Shown in pieces: positions 34,675 through 44,931 of a DNA stretch of 64,000 nt. Origin of the DNA: Aquimarina spinulae. GTDB lineage: Bacteria; Bacteroidota; Bacteroidia; Flavobacteriales; Flavobacteriaceae. Made by a program: the position numbers and the translations under genes. The notes under the pieces were generated by a model. The model was not told the origin of the DNA. It made no database searches and was given only the letters and a program-made list of their open reading frames with translations. The DNA is taken from NCBI RefSeq assembly GCF_943373825.1, contig NZ_CALSBP010000001.1:620001-684000 (forward strand). The letters run 5' to 3'. Positions within the stretch are counted from its first letter, which is position 1. Each line of letters starts with the position of its first letter.

Positions 34675-35523
34675 TTAATTAACAATGTCTAAGGTATTTT
34701 GATTTACCAATTCTTGTAGCTCATATAAGTCAATGTTAAATTCATCACTAAAATATTTAACAACAAATTGCTCTTTCGTTCTTATAGAAGCTTTACCTTC
34801 TGCACTTGTAATACCATCAACAATGGCATCAAATTCAGTTTTTGAAGTGGTTAGTATAGTTGCTACCATTTCTGCAAAATCCTCTGTATCTGAACTTGAA
34901 GCGTAATCAGTTATATACCCTAATTCTCTGGCTTCTGCTATACTCCTGTTAAACCATTGAGCGGTATAATTCTGTGGGTTTACTTGCCCATAATCAGGGT
35001 CATATGGTTTAGTTTGATTTAAAATATGTGCATATTCATGCTGAATAGTTTTAAAGTATCTTCTAGTAAGTGTAAGATCTGTTAAATCTAATTGATCAAC
35101 ATTAAATAGTGTAATCTTAGTTCCTGCTTCTGCAATACCCAGAGTAATTGTTCCCGTTTGATTAAAATTGAAACCACCAACGAGAGTGAATTGTCTTGGA
35201 GAAATATTTTTAATAAAGTCTTCTCCTCCCAATTGTGTATACGGATCTATCCATACAGCTTTAACAACTTCTAATAGTGGTTGAACGTTTTCTTCTGTAG
35301 GAGGGTACAAAAATCTATTTAGATCCACTTCATTTTCATTCCACTTATATTGGATAGCTATATTATAAGGAGAAATAAAATTTTCTTTTATCCAAGAATC
35401 AAGACTAGATAACTGTGGAGCTTCTGTATTGATTTGAGAAGGCCCAATACTATCACCTTTGTCGCAATTTATAACTATTACTGTGATTGCAACTATGGTT
35501 ATCCATTTTATTATTTTTTTCAT
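34675..35523 (-). CDS. SusCD-associated zinc metallohydrolase lipoprotein
   Basis: The 282-residue lipoprotein (lipobox VINCDKGDS) carries the zinc-binding motif HEYAH in FKTIQHEYAHILNQ and a downstream EDFAEMVA with a candidate third ligand Glu. This fits the family described as substrate import-associated zinc metallohydrolase lipoproteins, coded with TonB-dependent receptors. It may trim a peptide or glycan substrate at the cell surface before uptake. It lies between susD and the DUF4302 gene, with 13-28-base gaps. Confidence 0.85.
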   Translation of the reverse strand: MKKIIKWITIVAITVIVINCDKGDSIGPSQINTEAPQLSSLDSWIKENFISPYNIAIQYKWNENEVDLNRFLYPPTEENVQPLLEVVKAVWIDPYTQLGGEDFIKNISPRQFTLVGGFNFNQTGTITLGIAEAGTKITLFNVDQLDLTDLTLTRRYFKTIQHEYAHILNQTKPYDPDYGQVNPQNYTAQWFNRSIAEARELGYITDYASSSDTEDFAEMVATILTTSKTEFDAIVDGITSAEGKASIRTKEQFVVKYFSDEFNIDLYELQELVNQNTLDIVN

Positions 35524-35551
35524 AATTATATGTTCTTAAAATTATTTAATA

Positions 35552-37042
35552 TTATCTAGGATTTTGTTGCAAACCAAAACTTTGCGCATCTACAGGGATC
35601 TGTAATTGTTTTCTGTTATCCGTTTTAGTAAGAATGCTTTCGTTGTCAAAGAAATCTTCATGAATGACTGATAGATTAAATCTTTTTATGTCAAACCAAC
35701 GTAATCCTTCATTCTGAAATTCTCTTCTTCTGTATTCTACAATACCATTTATTAAGGCTAGTTTTTCTGTATCGATAGTATAAAAAGGAGTATAGATACC
35801 TTCGGCAACAGCATGTATAGTATTAAGTTGATCTACTGTTAATACATCGGTAGCGGCATCATAATCTCTGACTTTTTTAGATAAAAAAGCATTAAGATCG
35901 TTTACGGCATTACCAGTTTGACCAAGCATAGTATATGCTTCTGCTCTGTTTAATAAGACTTCGTCTGTAGTAAGAAGTACAGAGTTTACAAAAGCAAATC
36001 CAATATTTGCAGCTGCATTGGTTGTTCTGAAATATTCAACATATTTAGGAAGGTTTAAGAATAAGTCATTACCAAATACTCGGTACCCCCATCCTTTACC
36101 ATTAACCTGAGAACCACTAAAGAAAAGGCTAGTTGCTAAATCTGATGATAATTGATATCTGGAACCTGCATAATTTCTTGCATATAGTGAATTTCCTGAT
36201 ACAAGTAGTAGGTTTGCAACCTCTGCTGTCGAAGAATATTCATTACCTATCTGAGCAAAAGTAAAACCTCTATATTTACCATTCCAATCTCTTAAAAGAT
36301 CTGCAGGAGCATCACCTAATACTTCGTTACTATATTGTACAACTTTTTCCCAATCTCCTTTGAATAAATAGAATCTTGAAGCAAAAGCATTTGCTGCACT
36401 TTTAGTAAAATGAAATTTAGGAATATCATAAGAATTAGTAACTAAAGGTAATCCTGCTACGATATCGGCTTCGATTTTTTCATAAACCTCTTTTACAGTT
36501 CCTCGTGTATAGTCCTTAATTACTATATTTTCTGGTTCAGTTACATAAGGAATTCCTAAATCAGATCCTGCAGTTGAAGGGTCATAGGTTTTAGACCAAA
36601 TATTCACTAACATAAAATGAGTATATGCTCTAGCTATTAAAGCTTCTCCTTTTAGATAATCTAACTCGCTACCACCTCCTAACTCTTCGATAGCTTGTAA
36701 TGCGTGATTAGCTTGCGAAATGGCTTCATAACACTCATTCCAATAATCAGTTGGGAAATCTGTATTGTTATCATTTACATCTCTCCAGAAATACATTTCT
36801 GTATTTACTCTTTGTTCATTTGCTGTAGGTCCTTTATCATCTGCATTATCAGTCATTGGGGCTAAAAAAGGTGCGTAGGTACCTGCTGGGTAAGCAAGTG
36901 TAATTAATTCTGCAATTTTTTCGGCAGTATCAATTTGTGTTCTATTATCTGGTATTTCATCTAATGAATCCTCACAAGAAGATATCATAAATAATGTTAA
37001 TAGACTTATACCAATTAATTTGATGTTTGTTTTCATAATCAT
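35552..37042 (-). CDS. susD: SusD/RagB family nutrient-binding lipoprotein
   Basis: The 496-residue lipoprotein has lipobox ISSCEDSLDEIP and the SusD/RagB helical TPR scaffold (YFWRDVNDNNTDFPTDYWNE; YLKGEALIARAYTHFMLVNI; C-terminal EYRRREFQNEGLRWFDIKRF). SusD proteins cap the SusC pore and bind the substrate at the cell surface. Start may be the ATG at 37042 or the next one at 37036. It follows susC by six bases. The substrate is not identifiable; an HExxH partner points to peptides or glycoproteins. Confidence 0.92.
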   Translation of the reverse strand: MIMKTNIKLIGISLLTLFMISSCEDSLDEIPDNRTQIDTAEKIAELITLAYPAGTYAPFLAPMTDNADDKGPTANEQRVNTEMYFWRDVNDNNTDFPTDYWNECYEAISQANHALQAIEELGGGSELDYLKGEALIARAYTHFMLVNIWSKTYDPSTAGSDLGIPYVTEPENIVIKDYTRGTVKEVYEKIEADIVAGLPLVTNSYDIPKFHFTKSAANAFASRFYLFKGDWEKVVQYSNEVLGDAPADLLRDWNGKYRGFTFAQIGNEYSSTAEVANLLLVSGNSLYARNYAGSRYQLSSDLATSLFFSGSQVNGKGWGYRVFGNDLFLNLPKYVEYFRTTNAAANIGFAFVNSVLLTTDEVLLNRAEAYTMLGQTGNAVNDLNAFLSKKVRDYDAATDVLTVDQLNTIHAVAEGIYTPFYTIDTEKLALINGIVEYRRREFQNEGLRWFDIKRFNLSVIHEDFFDNESILTKTDNRKQLQIPVDAQSFGLQQNPR

Positions 37043-37048
37043 TTCTTT

Positions 37049-40000
37049 TTAAAATCCAAGATTTAATGATACAGTATATTGTTTAGCAATTGGGTAAGCA
37101 ACACCTCCTGCTCTAAAGAATTCGGGATCCTGACCGTTTAATGCGTCATCTGAATAAATTAAGAAAGGGTTTGTTGACTGAAACGTCATTTTTAGATTTG
37201 ATAATCCGATTCTATCAATAGCGTCTTTAGGAAAAGTATAGGATAAAGAAATATTCTTCATTCTTATGAAATCTCCATCAGCAATTCTTTCTGTAGAGAA
37301 ATTATATGCATTATACGCTCTTGCGATTTCATTAGTTCCAACCTCATTTACCAATCTTCTTGACGGTATAACTGGGATATTGGTAGTGTTTTCATCTCCT
37401 GGAAATAACCATCTGTTCGTGAATTCTGTTGGGAAAACCGATAGGTCACTATAAAAAGATGAGTAGTAAGGGTCTAATCTAATTTTGTTTCCTGCAGAGA
37501 ATGTAAGAAAGAAACTTAAATCCCAGTTCTTATAAGTAAAATTGTTGGCAAATCCACCTGTTAAGTTTGGTTCAACAGATCCTTCGAATTTAAGATATTC
37601 CTGAATGTCTTCTACTTCCTGGAAATCAACACCAGAGATAGGGTCTCTATCATCATTAAAAACATAAGTTGGTAACCCTCTATCATCTAGTTTGTCAAAT
37701 TGGAATGAAAATAAAGATCCTCTAGGAAAACCAATTGCATTACCTCCTGTATTTGATACTAAGTCAAACACATTTGGTCTTTGTTGTAATTCGGTGATTT
37801 CCTGATCAAAATACGCAACATTAATTGTTGTTTCCCATTTAAAATTAGGACTAACAATGTTTTGTGTATTTAATTGAAATTCTATACCGTTAGTATTCAT
37901 GGATGCATTATTGGCAAGCTTAACCGATTGTCCACCAATCCCTGAGGTTCTGATTTCATCGATTAGATCTTCTCCTTTTCTAAAATATACATCTGTAACA
38001 AGAGAAATTCTATTATTAAAGAAACCAGCTTCTAAACCAAGGTTAAGTTCGAATGTCTTTTCCCAGGTTAATTCTGTGTTTTGTAAAGCAGCAATGTTTA
38101 TAGCATTCTCACGTGTATTAGGATTTAAACGATCCGTAACCACATTTCTGAAAATTGCCAAGTTATTACTTACATTATCGGCAAGTAATCCAACTAACCC
38201 ATAACTTGGTCTCAATGCAAGTTTTGAAATCCAATCTATTCTTTGAATAACGGGCTCTTGATCAATATTCCATTTAGCACCAATGTTATATGTTGGTAAC
38301 CATCTTGCATTAGATGATTTACCAGCTCTGTTTGATCCTTCATAGTTACCTGTTACATTTAAAACGTACTTATCATCAAAAGAATATGTTGCCGTAGCAA
38401 AGAAAGTAGCTCCTCTTTCTCTGGTCTGTTCTAAACCAAAATAGTTACCACCATCTAATATTATTTTATCTATTATATTAGGATCTGTGAATGGAGTACC
38501 ACCTTTATCGAATTGATATCCAAATCCTCGACTAAAACTTTCTTCTCTATTGGTAAATCTATATTCCTGACCTAGATATACTCTAATATCACTTCTTTCA
38601 CTTATGTTTTTTGTGTAGTCTAATGTGTTTCTGAAATTATAAGAGATAATCTTATTGTCTCTTCTTGTATAAATACCCCCAAATGGTAATACTACTTGTG
38701 GTCTTGAATTAGGTTGATCCGGATCTTGGAATAGAAAAGTATTTGCATTTTCAACAATCGTAGTTTCATTAGCTCTGTATGCTCCAGCAACGTTAGAGTT
38801 TTCTGTTGCTTTATGTTCATTTGCAGAAGTAGCATATCTTGCCGTACCTAAAAAGTTATATTTTAAATTATCATTGATTTTGGCTTCAAGCTCTCCTTGA
38901 ACTTTTAAATCAAGTACCGTTAATTCTGTAGTGTTGTTCTCAATTTCATTTAGAATATTAAATGGAGCCCAGTTATATCTGAAATATTCTAGGTCACCAT
39001 TATTATCTCTTGGTCTAAGTGCACGACTGGTATTAAGTGCATAACTAAAAGGATTAATATCAAAATCTCTGTCAAACCCACCATTAACTACATCAGACAA
39101 CCTGTCAAATGCACCTGGTGCATTCTGATCTCTATAAGACCCTTGTACCAAAGTAGTTACTTTATATCTGTCTCCCAGGTAGTATGTATTTCTGATATTT
39201 CCTGTAAGTCTTCTTACACGATCGGCGATTGTCCATCCCGGATCAGTAAAATATCCTATAGAAGAATAATGAGAAGAACTTTCACCACCTCCAGAAAAAC
39301 TTATAGAATGATTCTGAGTTAAACTTTCTCTAAATAATTCTTTAAACCAATCTGTATTGGCTAATTCATATTGTTGCAAAAATTGAGCTCTGGCTTCAGG
39401 AGTATTTGCAAGTTGAAAAGAGTTAGTTTCTGGATTAAAATTATTAATAGCTCTATACATTTGGTTATAAATACCACCAAATCTTCCTTGTAAACTTGAT
39501 GCAAGACTTAAATATCCTTTAGATTCTAGTTCTCTATAGATAGAAACAGTTTCTTGAGAATTAAGTAAATCAAATTGAGAATAGGTTGGTCTTGATCTTA
39601 CAGCATATTCTGCAGAGTAGCTAACCTTTGTTTTTTCATTTCTCTTTCCTGATTTTGTAGTAATTACTACTACACCATTTAGTGCTCTTGCACCATATAA
39701 TGCTGTTGCAGAAGCATCTTTTAAGATTTCAATACTAGCAATATCAGAACCGTTTAATCCTGCGACAGCAGAACTTAATAACGTACTTGAGTCTCCCGAA
39801 ACAAGATCATTTAATGATACATTTACTATTTCTTCTTGTATAGCACCATCGATAATCCAAATAGGTTTGGTGTCTCCAAGAATAGATGAAGATCCTCTAA
39901 TTGTTATTCTAGGGGTAGCACCAAAAGTTCCAGTAACATTTTGTATGGTAACACCTGCAGCACGCCCCTCTAAAGATCTAGAAATATCTGGTACACCTTC

Positions 40001-40753
40001 TAATTTTATTTCTTCGGCTTTCAAAGATTGAGCTGCTCCAGTAAAAAATTTCTTCTGGATATTTTGATAACCAGTTATTACTATTTCTTCGAGACCTTCA
40101 ACGTTTTCTTTTAATACGATATTAAATGTTGTTGTATTCTTATCTGTAATCGTAATAGTTTGAGTTTCGAAACCTATGTTTTCGATTTTAAGTATATCTG
40201 ATACCGAAACTCGCATCGTGAAATTTCCATCAAAGTCTGTAACTACTCCTTGAGTAGTTCCTTGAATAGATACAGTAGACCCGGGGATGGGGAGACCGTT
40301 TTTATCAACTACCTGCCCGCTAATTTCAAAACCTTTTTGAGGTTTAACAAGTGCAGACTGTCGTTTTTTGATTGTTGGTATATTAGAATTAGTTTCTTTT
40401 TTTACCAATACGATTTGCTTATCTACTATTTTATAAGAAACATTAGTATTTCTAAATATTTTATCTAAAATATATTCTACTCTTTTGTTAGAAGCTTTAA
40501 AGGATACCTTTCTTTTAGTATTTACTTCGGCATCTTTAAAAAATACTTTAAATTCAGTTTTTTGCTGTATTAAATCAAATACTCTCTCAATTGTAAAGTT
40601 TTTCACATCTAGTGAAATCTTGGTGTTTTGAGAATACGTATTTGCATTTATTCTAAATAGAGACAATATAATTAATAGTATTGTTAGCCTCATTTTCAAA
40701 TTAAATATTAATTTTGCCACACCATTTGTGTGGTTTTGTCTAATTATTTTCAT
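37049..40753 (-). CDS. susC: SusC/RagA TonB-dependent outer-membrane receptor with STN domain
   Basis: About 1234 residues. After the signal sequence (about 22-42) comes an STN domain (ISLDVKNFTIERVFDLI...VFFKDAEV), then a carboxypeptidase-regulatory-like domain (FEISGQVVDKNGLPIPGSTV), the plug with DVSRSLEGRAAG-type and GALRNGVVVITTK-type SusC signatures, and the 22-strand barrel. The STN domain means it also signals inward to the FecR-type anti-sigma factor coded just upstream, like FecA. It imports a substrate captured by SusD using TonB energy. I prefer the ATG at 40753 to one ten codons earlier (40783). Confidence 0.92.
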   Translation of the reverse strand: MKIIRQNHTNGVAKLIFNLKMRLTILLIILSLFRINANTYSQNTKISLDVKNFTIERVFDLIQQKTEFKVFFKDAEVNTKRKVSFKASNKRVEYILDKIFRNTNVSYKIVDKQIVLVKKETNSNIPTIKKRQSALVKPQKGFEISGQVVDKNGLPIPGSTVSIQGTTQGVVTDFDGNFTMRVSVSDILKIENIGFETQTITITDKNTTTFNIVLKENVEGLEEIVITGYQNIQKKFFTGAAQSLKAEEIKLEGVPDISRSLEGRAAGVTIQNVTGTFGATPRITIRGSSSILGDTKPIWIIDGAIQEEIVNVSLNDLVSGDSSTLLSSAVAGLNGSDIASIEILKDASATALYGARALNGVVVITTKSGKRNEKTKVSYSAEYAVRSRPTYSQFDLLNSQETVSIYRELESKGYLSLASSLQGRFGGIYNQMYRAINNFNPETNSFQLANTPEARAQFLQQYELANTDWFKELFRESLTQNHSISFSGGGESSSHYSSIGYFTDPGWTIADRVRRLTGNIRNTYYLGDRYKVTTLVQGSYRDQNAPGAFDRLSDVVNGGFDRDFDINPFSYALNTSRALRPRDNNGDLEYFRYNWAPFNILNEIENNTTELTVLDLKVQGELEAKINDNLKYNFLGTARYATSANEHKATENSNVAGAYRANETTIVENANTFLFQDPDQPNSRPQVVLPFGGIYTRRDNKIISYNFRNTLDYTKNISERSDIRVYLGQEYRFTNREESFSRGFGYQFDKGGTPFTDPNIIDKIILDGGNYFGLEQTRERGATFFATATYSFDDKYVLNVTGNYEGSNRAGKSSNARWLPTYNIGAKWNIDQEPVIQRIDWISKLALRPSYGLVGLLADNVSNNLAIFRNVVTDRLNPNTRENAINIAALQNTELTWEKTFELNLGLEAGFFNNRISLVTDVYFRKGEDLIDEIRTSGIGGQSVKLANNASMNTNGIEFQLNTQNIVSPNFKWETTINVAYFDQEITELQQRPNVFDLVSNTGGNAIGFPRGSLFSFQFDKLDDRGLPTYVFNDDRDPISGVDFQEVEDIQEYLKFEGSVEPNLTGGFANNFTYKNWDLSFFLTFSAGNKIRLDPYYSSFYSDLSVFPTEFTNRWLFPGDENTTNIPVIPSRRLVNEVGTNEIARAYNAYNFSTERIADGDFIRMKNISLSYTFPKDAIDRIGLSNLKMTFQSTNPFLIYSDDALNGQDPEFFRAGGVAYPIAKQYTVSLNLGF

Positions 40754-40875
40754 ATTTTTAATATGATTTAATGATTGAACCATTGTTAAATTACGCTTAC
40801 TCTAAATCGGGAGATGTTGCAGCATTTCTCGATTTTTTTGTTTTCTAGTCATTTTGGAAACATACTTTTTTTGCT

Positions 40876-42045
40876 TTAGGGGTTAATAATTATTTCATTT
40901 TCTTTGATGGTGAAATTAAAGAAGGTGTTGCTTTTAAACGTTTTTAGCACATCTTCTATATTTTCTACATCGAACTGACCTGTAAATTTTTCTTTCTTTA
41001 TTTTTTGATAATTAATTGTTATCTTTTTGTCATAAGACCTCTCAAGTTTCTTAATGATATTCTCAAAACTTTCATTTTTAAAGAGTAATATCCCATCAAC
41101 CCAAGCAGTATAATTTTCTGTTTTTACTGTAGAAATATCCAAATTCTGTCCTGTTTTTAAAAGACTAGCCTTTTGATTTGGCTTAAGTATTTGATCGGTA
41201 TCTTTATTAAAACGTTCTTTGTTTTTAAATACACCTACACTACCTTCTACCAAAACAACTTCAGAAAACGAATCATCTGCATAAGAAGAGACATTAAATT
41301 TTGTTCCTAAAACTTCAGTTTTAATACCATTGGTAGATACTACGAACGGAGCTTCTTCATTTCTAGCAACTTCAAAATAGGCTTCACCAGATAATTCTAC
41401 TTCACGAACATGCCCGGCAACAAAATGCACAGGAAATTTTAATGTAGAACCTGCATTAACATGAACCGTTGTACCATCAGATAATTCTAACTTAAATTTC
41501 CTTCCATAAGGAACTTTTAACGTATTGATCTTTGGTTTAACTTCTGCGATGTTATTTTTTTCGTTGTGATATACTATTTTACCTTTTTCCTGAACCCCTA
41601 CTACAGTACCATCATTATTTTTAATTTCTTTAAATAACTCATTCTCTTGTATGGTTTCAAGACTGCCATCACTTAACTGTAATGTTACTTCGTTTAGTGT
41701 AGAATCAGTATCAAAAAAAGTATTGTTGTAGTATAAAGTACTGCCAATTATAAGCCCTACAAAAACTGCAGCATATTTTAAATAATTATTGATTCTATTT
41801 TTGCGGATTTTAGTACGAGATTTTGTACTTTGTATATGTTTTTGGAATGATGATGCTGCTTTTTGGTTATCAAAATCATTTTTACCTAATTGGATGTAAT
41901 GATCGGTGATAATATATTTTTTAAATTCGTTTAAATTTTCTTCATCATTCAATAGTTTTTTGAACTCGGTGAGTTCTCGTTCGGACATCTCATTATTTAG
42001 GTATTTAAGTATTTGATTTATATCCAAATCTTTATTTTTTTTCAT
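40876..42045 (-). CDS. FecR family anti-sigma factor / transmembrane sensor
   Basis: The 389-residue protein has a cytoplasmic N-terminus (LKYLNNEMSERELTEFKKLL) that should bind the sigma factor, one membrane helix at about residues 88-106, a FecR domain (about 185-290, VPYGRKFKLELSDGTTVHVN) and a C-terminal DUF4974-type STN-like domain. It passes the signal from the SusC STN domain through the inner membrane to the divergent ECF sigma factor. It is followed by susC after 122 bases. Unlike the common arrangement, its sigma factor is coded on the opposite strand. Confidence 0.93.
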   Translation of the reverse strand: MKKNKDLDINQILKYLNNEMSERELTEFKKLLNDEENLNEFKKYIITDHYIQLGKNDFDNQKAASSFQKHIQSTKSRTKIRKNRINNYLKYAAVFVGLIIGSTLYYNNTFFDTDSTLNEVTLQLSDGSLETIQENELFKEIKNNDGTVVGVQEKGKIVYHNEKNNIAEVKPKINTLKVPYGRKFKLELSDGTTVHVNAGSTLKFPVHFVAGHVREVELSGEAYFEVARNEEAPFVVSTNGIKTEVLGTKFNVSSYADDSFSEVVLVEGSVGVFKNKERFNKDTDQILKPNQKASLLKTGQNLDISTVKTENYTAWVDGILLFKNESFENIIKKLERSYDKKITINYQKIKKEKFTGQFDVENIEDVLKTFKSNTFFNFTIKENEIIINP

Positions 42046-42184
42046 GCGAATTATTGGCTTATTTATAGTTAAGACTTGAAAAAAATAAAAAACCCTTACT
42101 TCTGAAACTATTTTTTTTATTATTTATGTAAAGTTTTTGTTAATTATTTTGTGAGAGGGTTTAAAAATGAGTTAAAAAAAGAGT

Positions 42185-42721
42185 ATTATAAAGAACGAGA
42201 CCCAAATAAAGGAACTTAAGGAAGGTAATGAATTTGTATACAGGCATTTGTATGAAATGCACTATAACGAATTGTGCTCCTATATCTATAGTTTATCAAG
42301 GAATAAACAACAGGCAGAAGACGTTGTTCAGAACGTAATGCTTAAGATTTGGAAGAATAAAAAAAAATTAAATATTAATACTTCTATTAAGAGTTATTTA
42401 TACAAAGCATGTTATTATGAATTGATAGATACTTATAATAAAAATAAAAAAGAGTTAAGTTATATAGAACAAATACAAAAAAACACTTTAGATGTTTTTG
42501 TAGAGGAGGATACTGATTTTATCAAGAATAAAATAAACCTTGTTCAGGCCGAAATCGAAAAACTTCCTCCAAAATGTAAAGAGGTATTTGTTTTAAATAA
42601 AATTCAGGGATTTAAGTATAAAGAAGTAGCTGAACAATTAGATATTTCGATAAAAACTGTTGAAGCTCAAATGTCAAAAGCTATGTCAAGAATTAAGGAA
42701 GCCCTAGAGCCTGTTGACTAG
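42185..42721 (+). CDS. ECF sigma factor of the FecR/SusC system, no standard start codon
   Basis: Region 2 (LYEMHYNELCSYIYSLSRNKQ, with QAEDVVQNVMLKIWKNKKKL) and region 4 (CKEVFVLNKIQGFKYKEVAE, EQLDISIKTVEAQMSKAM) are those of the Bacteroidota FecI-like sigma group. The frame extends upstream of the first TTG (42248) with family-like sequence KNETQIKELKEGNEFVYRHL, back to a TAA at 42173-42175. No ATG, GTG or TTG lies in that part. Likely starts are ATT at 42185 or a lost codon. An ATG at 42167 is in frame but is stopped after two codons (ATG AGT TAA). The TTG at 42248 would cut into region 2. Confidence 0.75.
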   Translation: MIKNETQIKELKEGNEFVYRHLYEMHYNELCSYIYSLSRNKQQAEDVVQNVMLKIWKNKKKLNINTSIKSYLYKACYYELIDTYNKNKKELSYIEQIQKNTLDVFVEEDTDFIKNKINLVQAEIEKLPPKCKEVFVLNKIQGFKYKEVAEQLDISIKTVEAQMSKAMSRIKEALEPVD

Positions 42722-42772
42722 AAAATTTCTTCTTAAAAAGAATACTCCCAACCCCATTAGTACTTAAGATAC

Positions 42773-43927
42773 TTATTTTCTTAACGTATATATTCCTAAA
42801 ATTGGCCCTATACTTAAAAATACGTAAAGCATAGTGTTGTCTAATTTTCCTGCTAAAAAAGATAATAGCTGAATACTAATTATAGTAATAGCAAATCCAA
42901 TACAATTGATAATTGTAAGAGCAGTACCTCTTAATTCTGGAGGTACAGCGGCAGCTACCATTGTTGAGAATTGAGGAGAATCGGAAATGACTAACATTCC
43001 CCAAATACATAAGGCAATTAAAAATAATTCGGGTGGTAATAGGAAAAGCAGGGGAGAAGCAAGGCAAAATATTCCGGAAATTAATAATGAATTATATGCT
43101 ACTTTTCTGCTCCCGGTTTTTAATGAAATAAAACCACCCAGAATACAAGAAATAAAACCAACGCCTATAATGATAAAAGACCAAAATGGCACTGGTAGTT
43201 GTATAGATTGTAAGCGAGAATACGTTTTAAGGATAATAGGGATAAATCCCCAAAAGGCATAGAGTTCCCACATATGCCCAAAATATCCAAAAGCAGCTTT
43301 TTTAAAACTGGGGATGTTAAAAAGTTGTGTAACTATCCCAAGCTGAAGCTTAGAAACAAGTTTTCTGTATGGGCCATCCGGAACCAAAAACCACATTGCT
43401 GATCCTCCAACAAATGCTAAAATAGATGTACTAATAATTACTGCTTTATAATCACTACTCCAGGAAAATTGATTAATTAAGTGAGGAAAAGCTGTTCCTA
43501 ACACCAAAGCACCTACAAGATATCCAAGCGCTTTACCGAGCCCATCTTTATAGTAATCAGAAGCTATTTTCATACCAATGGGGTATATTCCGGCAAGGAA
43601 AAAACCAGTACCAAATCTTGCTGTAAGTAAATTAAAAACTGTGATGTCCGGAATAAGCAATGATAGGTTACTTAGTCCTCCTAGAAAAGCACAAATCATA
43701 AATATACGAGAAGGAGAAAACCGATCGGCTAATGTTAATAAAGCAAACGTAAGTGTTCCTACAATAAACCCGAATTGCACAAAAGATAAAAGATACCCCA
43801 GGATATTAAATCCCACATTAAACTGAGAGGCAAGGTCATCGATAACAGCATTACCAGCAAACCATAGCGAAGTACAAAAAAACTGCGAAATGATAATCAC
43901 CGGGAGTATGTAGAATTTTGATTTCAA
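42773..43927 (-). CDS. MFS transporter
   Basis: A 384-residue transporter with about 12 hydrophobic segments and the MFS loop FALLTLADRFSPSRIF between helices 2 and 3. It starts with TTG at 43927, four bases after the stop of the CBM9-like lipoprotein gene; no ATG lies within the first 75 residues. The second half has the repeated motif LGGFISLKTGSRKVAY. The substrate is not evident, but position beside the SusCD locus and a sugar-binding lipoprotein suggests uptake of the released product. Confidence 0.85.
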   Translation of the reverse strand: MKSKFYILPVIIISQFFCTSLWFAGNAVIDDLASQFNVGFNILGYLLSFVQFGFIVGTLTFALLTLADRFSPSRIFMICAFLGGLSNLSLLIPDITVFNLLTARFGTGFFLAGIYPIGMKIASDYYKDGLGKALGYLVGALVLGTAFPHLINQFSWSSDYKAVIISTSILAFVGGSAMWFLVPDGPYRKLVSKLQLGIVTQLFNIPSFKKAAFGYFGHMWELYAFWGFIPIILKTYSRLQSIQLPVPFWSFIIIGVGFISCILGGFISLKTGSRKVAYNSLLISGIFCLASPLLFLLPPELFLIALCIWGMLVISDSPQFSTMVAAAVPPELRGTALTIINCIGFAITIISIQLLSFLAGKLDNTMLYVFLSIGPILGIYTLRK

Positions 43928-43931
43928 TACG

Positions 43932-44726
43932 TTATTCTTCTAAAATGATTGTGCCAAAAATATCGGCATTAATCCATCCCAGGTTTTTTTCTTCTCCCGG
44001 GATAAAAACAGAACCAATAAAATTTTCTCTTTCTTTGCTGCCATCATTATCATTATAAGCAATAGCGAAACCTAGTTTCTGATCTTTTTTTAGGATCATC
44101 GGGTCATTAACTTTTCCTTCTTCATAAGTATCATCATATACAATAATCTCAAACTCCCATACCGATACATCACCATTAGTAACACGTTTAGAACTAACAT
44201 GATTATTATATAGTAAAGGTTTTTTATGTTTATCCAGATCCACCACATTTCCATCTAATGCCACATGATATGCAAATGCATTATTAGAATATTGATGATC
44301 CCCACCAGAGTTATCTGCGTCAATAAAAATTTCTACACAATCATCATCCCACCATAAACTTAGCGGATCTTTGTTTTGATCAAATAAAACATCATCCTTG
44401 ATTTCGACTAATACATATAAGGCTTCTGGAGTCCAGACCACTTTGTATCTTCCAAAAAAATCATTAAAGGTATAAGGTGCCCCTAACCATTTTTGATCAA
44501 AACCATACCAGGTAGCTTCTTTCCATATAGGGTCATTCATTATGCCATCTAGCTTAGGAACAATTACTGCTTTTTTAACTTTTCTGATTTGATGATCAAT
44601 TTTAACGTTCTGTTTTCGTAAATCTTTTTGATCTAGGATTGCCAGTTCGTCGTTAGTCGAGTTAGGAAGGTTTTTTTTACAGCTTAGTATAAATAATAAA
44701 ATGAATAATAAAAGTATTCTTTTCAT
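43932..44726 (-). CDS. CBM9-like carbohydrate-binding lipoprotein
   Basis: About 264 residues from the ATG at 44726 (MKRILLLF, lipobox ILSCKKN). After a Lys-rich linker comes a single family-9 carbohydrate-binding-like beta-sandwich: KLDGIMNDPIWKEA opening, ALYVLVEIKDD strand, WWDDDCVEIFIDADN, and WEFEIIVYDD. The C-terminal stretch NLGWINADIFGTIIL is typical for the family. No catalytic motif is present. It is coupled to the MFS gene (4-base gap). A TTG further upstream (44768) is in frame but lacks a signal peptide. Confidence 0.82.
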   Translation of the reverse strand: MKRILLLFILLFILSCKKNLPNSTNDELAILDQKDLRKQNVKIDHQIRKVKKAVIVPKLDGIMNDPIWKEATWYGFDQKWLGAPYTFNDFFGRYKVVWTPEALYVLVEIKDDVLFDQNKDPLSLWWDDDCVEIFIDADNSGGDHQYSNNAFAYHVALDGNVVDLDKHKKPLLYNNHVSSKRVTNGDVSVWEFEIIVYDDTYEEGKVNDPMILKKDQKLGFAIAYNDNDGSKERENFIGSVFIPGEEKNLGWINADIFGTIILEE

Positions 44727-44931
44727 AATGAGATTTAGTGACATAATCATGATAAATGTAGTGAACAAAATTTAAAAATTAGTTGTAGCATATAAATAAG
44801 TAATAATCATTTGTATTTCTAACAGTAGATTACGGGATAACCAGAAATAGATATTTTATATTCATATGACGTTAAAAGGTGGATTAAGTTGAGTTTTGAT
44901 TTTAATGAGTGATTCAATAAAGCTTAATACC

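Noticed and set aside
37899..38204. Plus-strand frame inside susC
   Set aside because: It is the shadow of the TonB-dependent receptor barrel; no promoter or family match.
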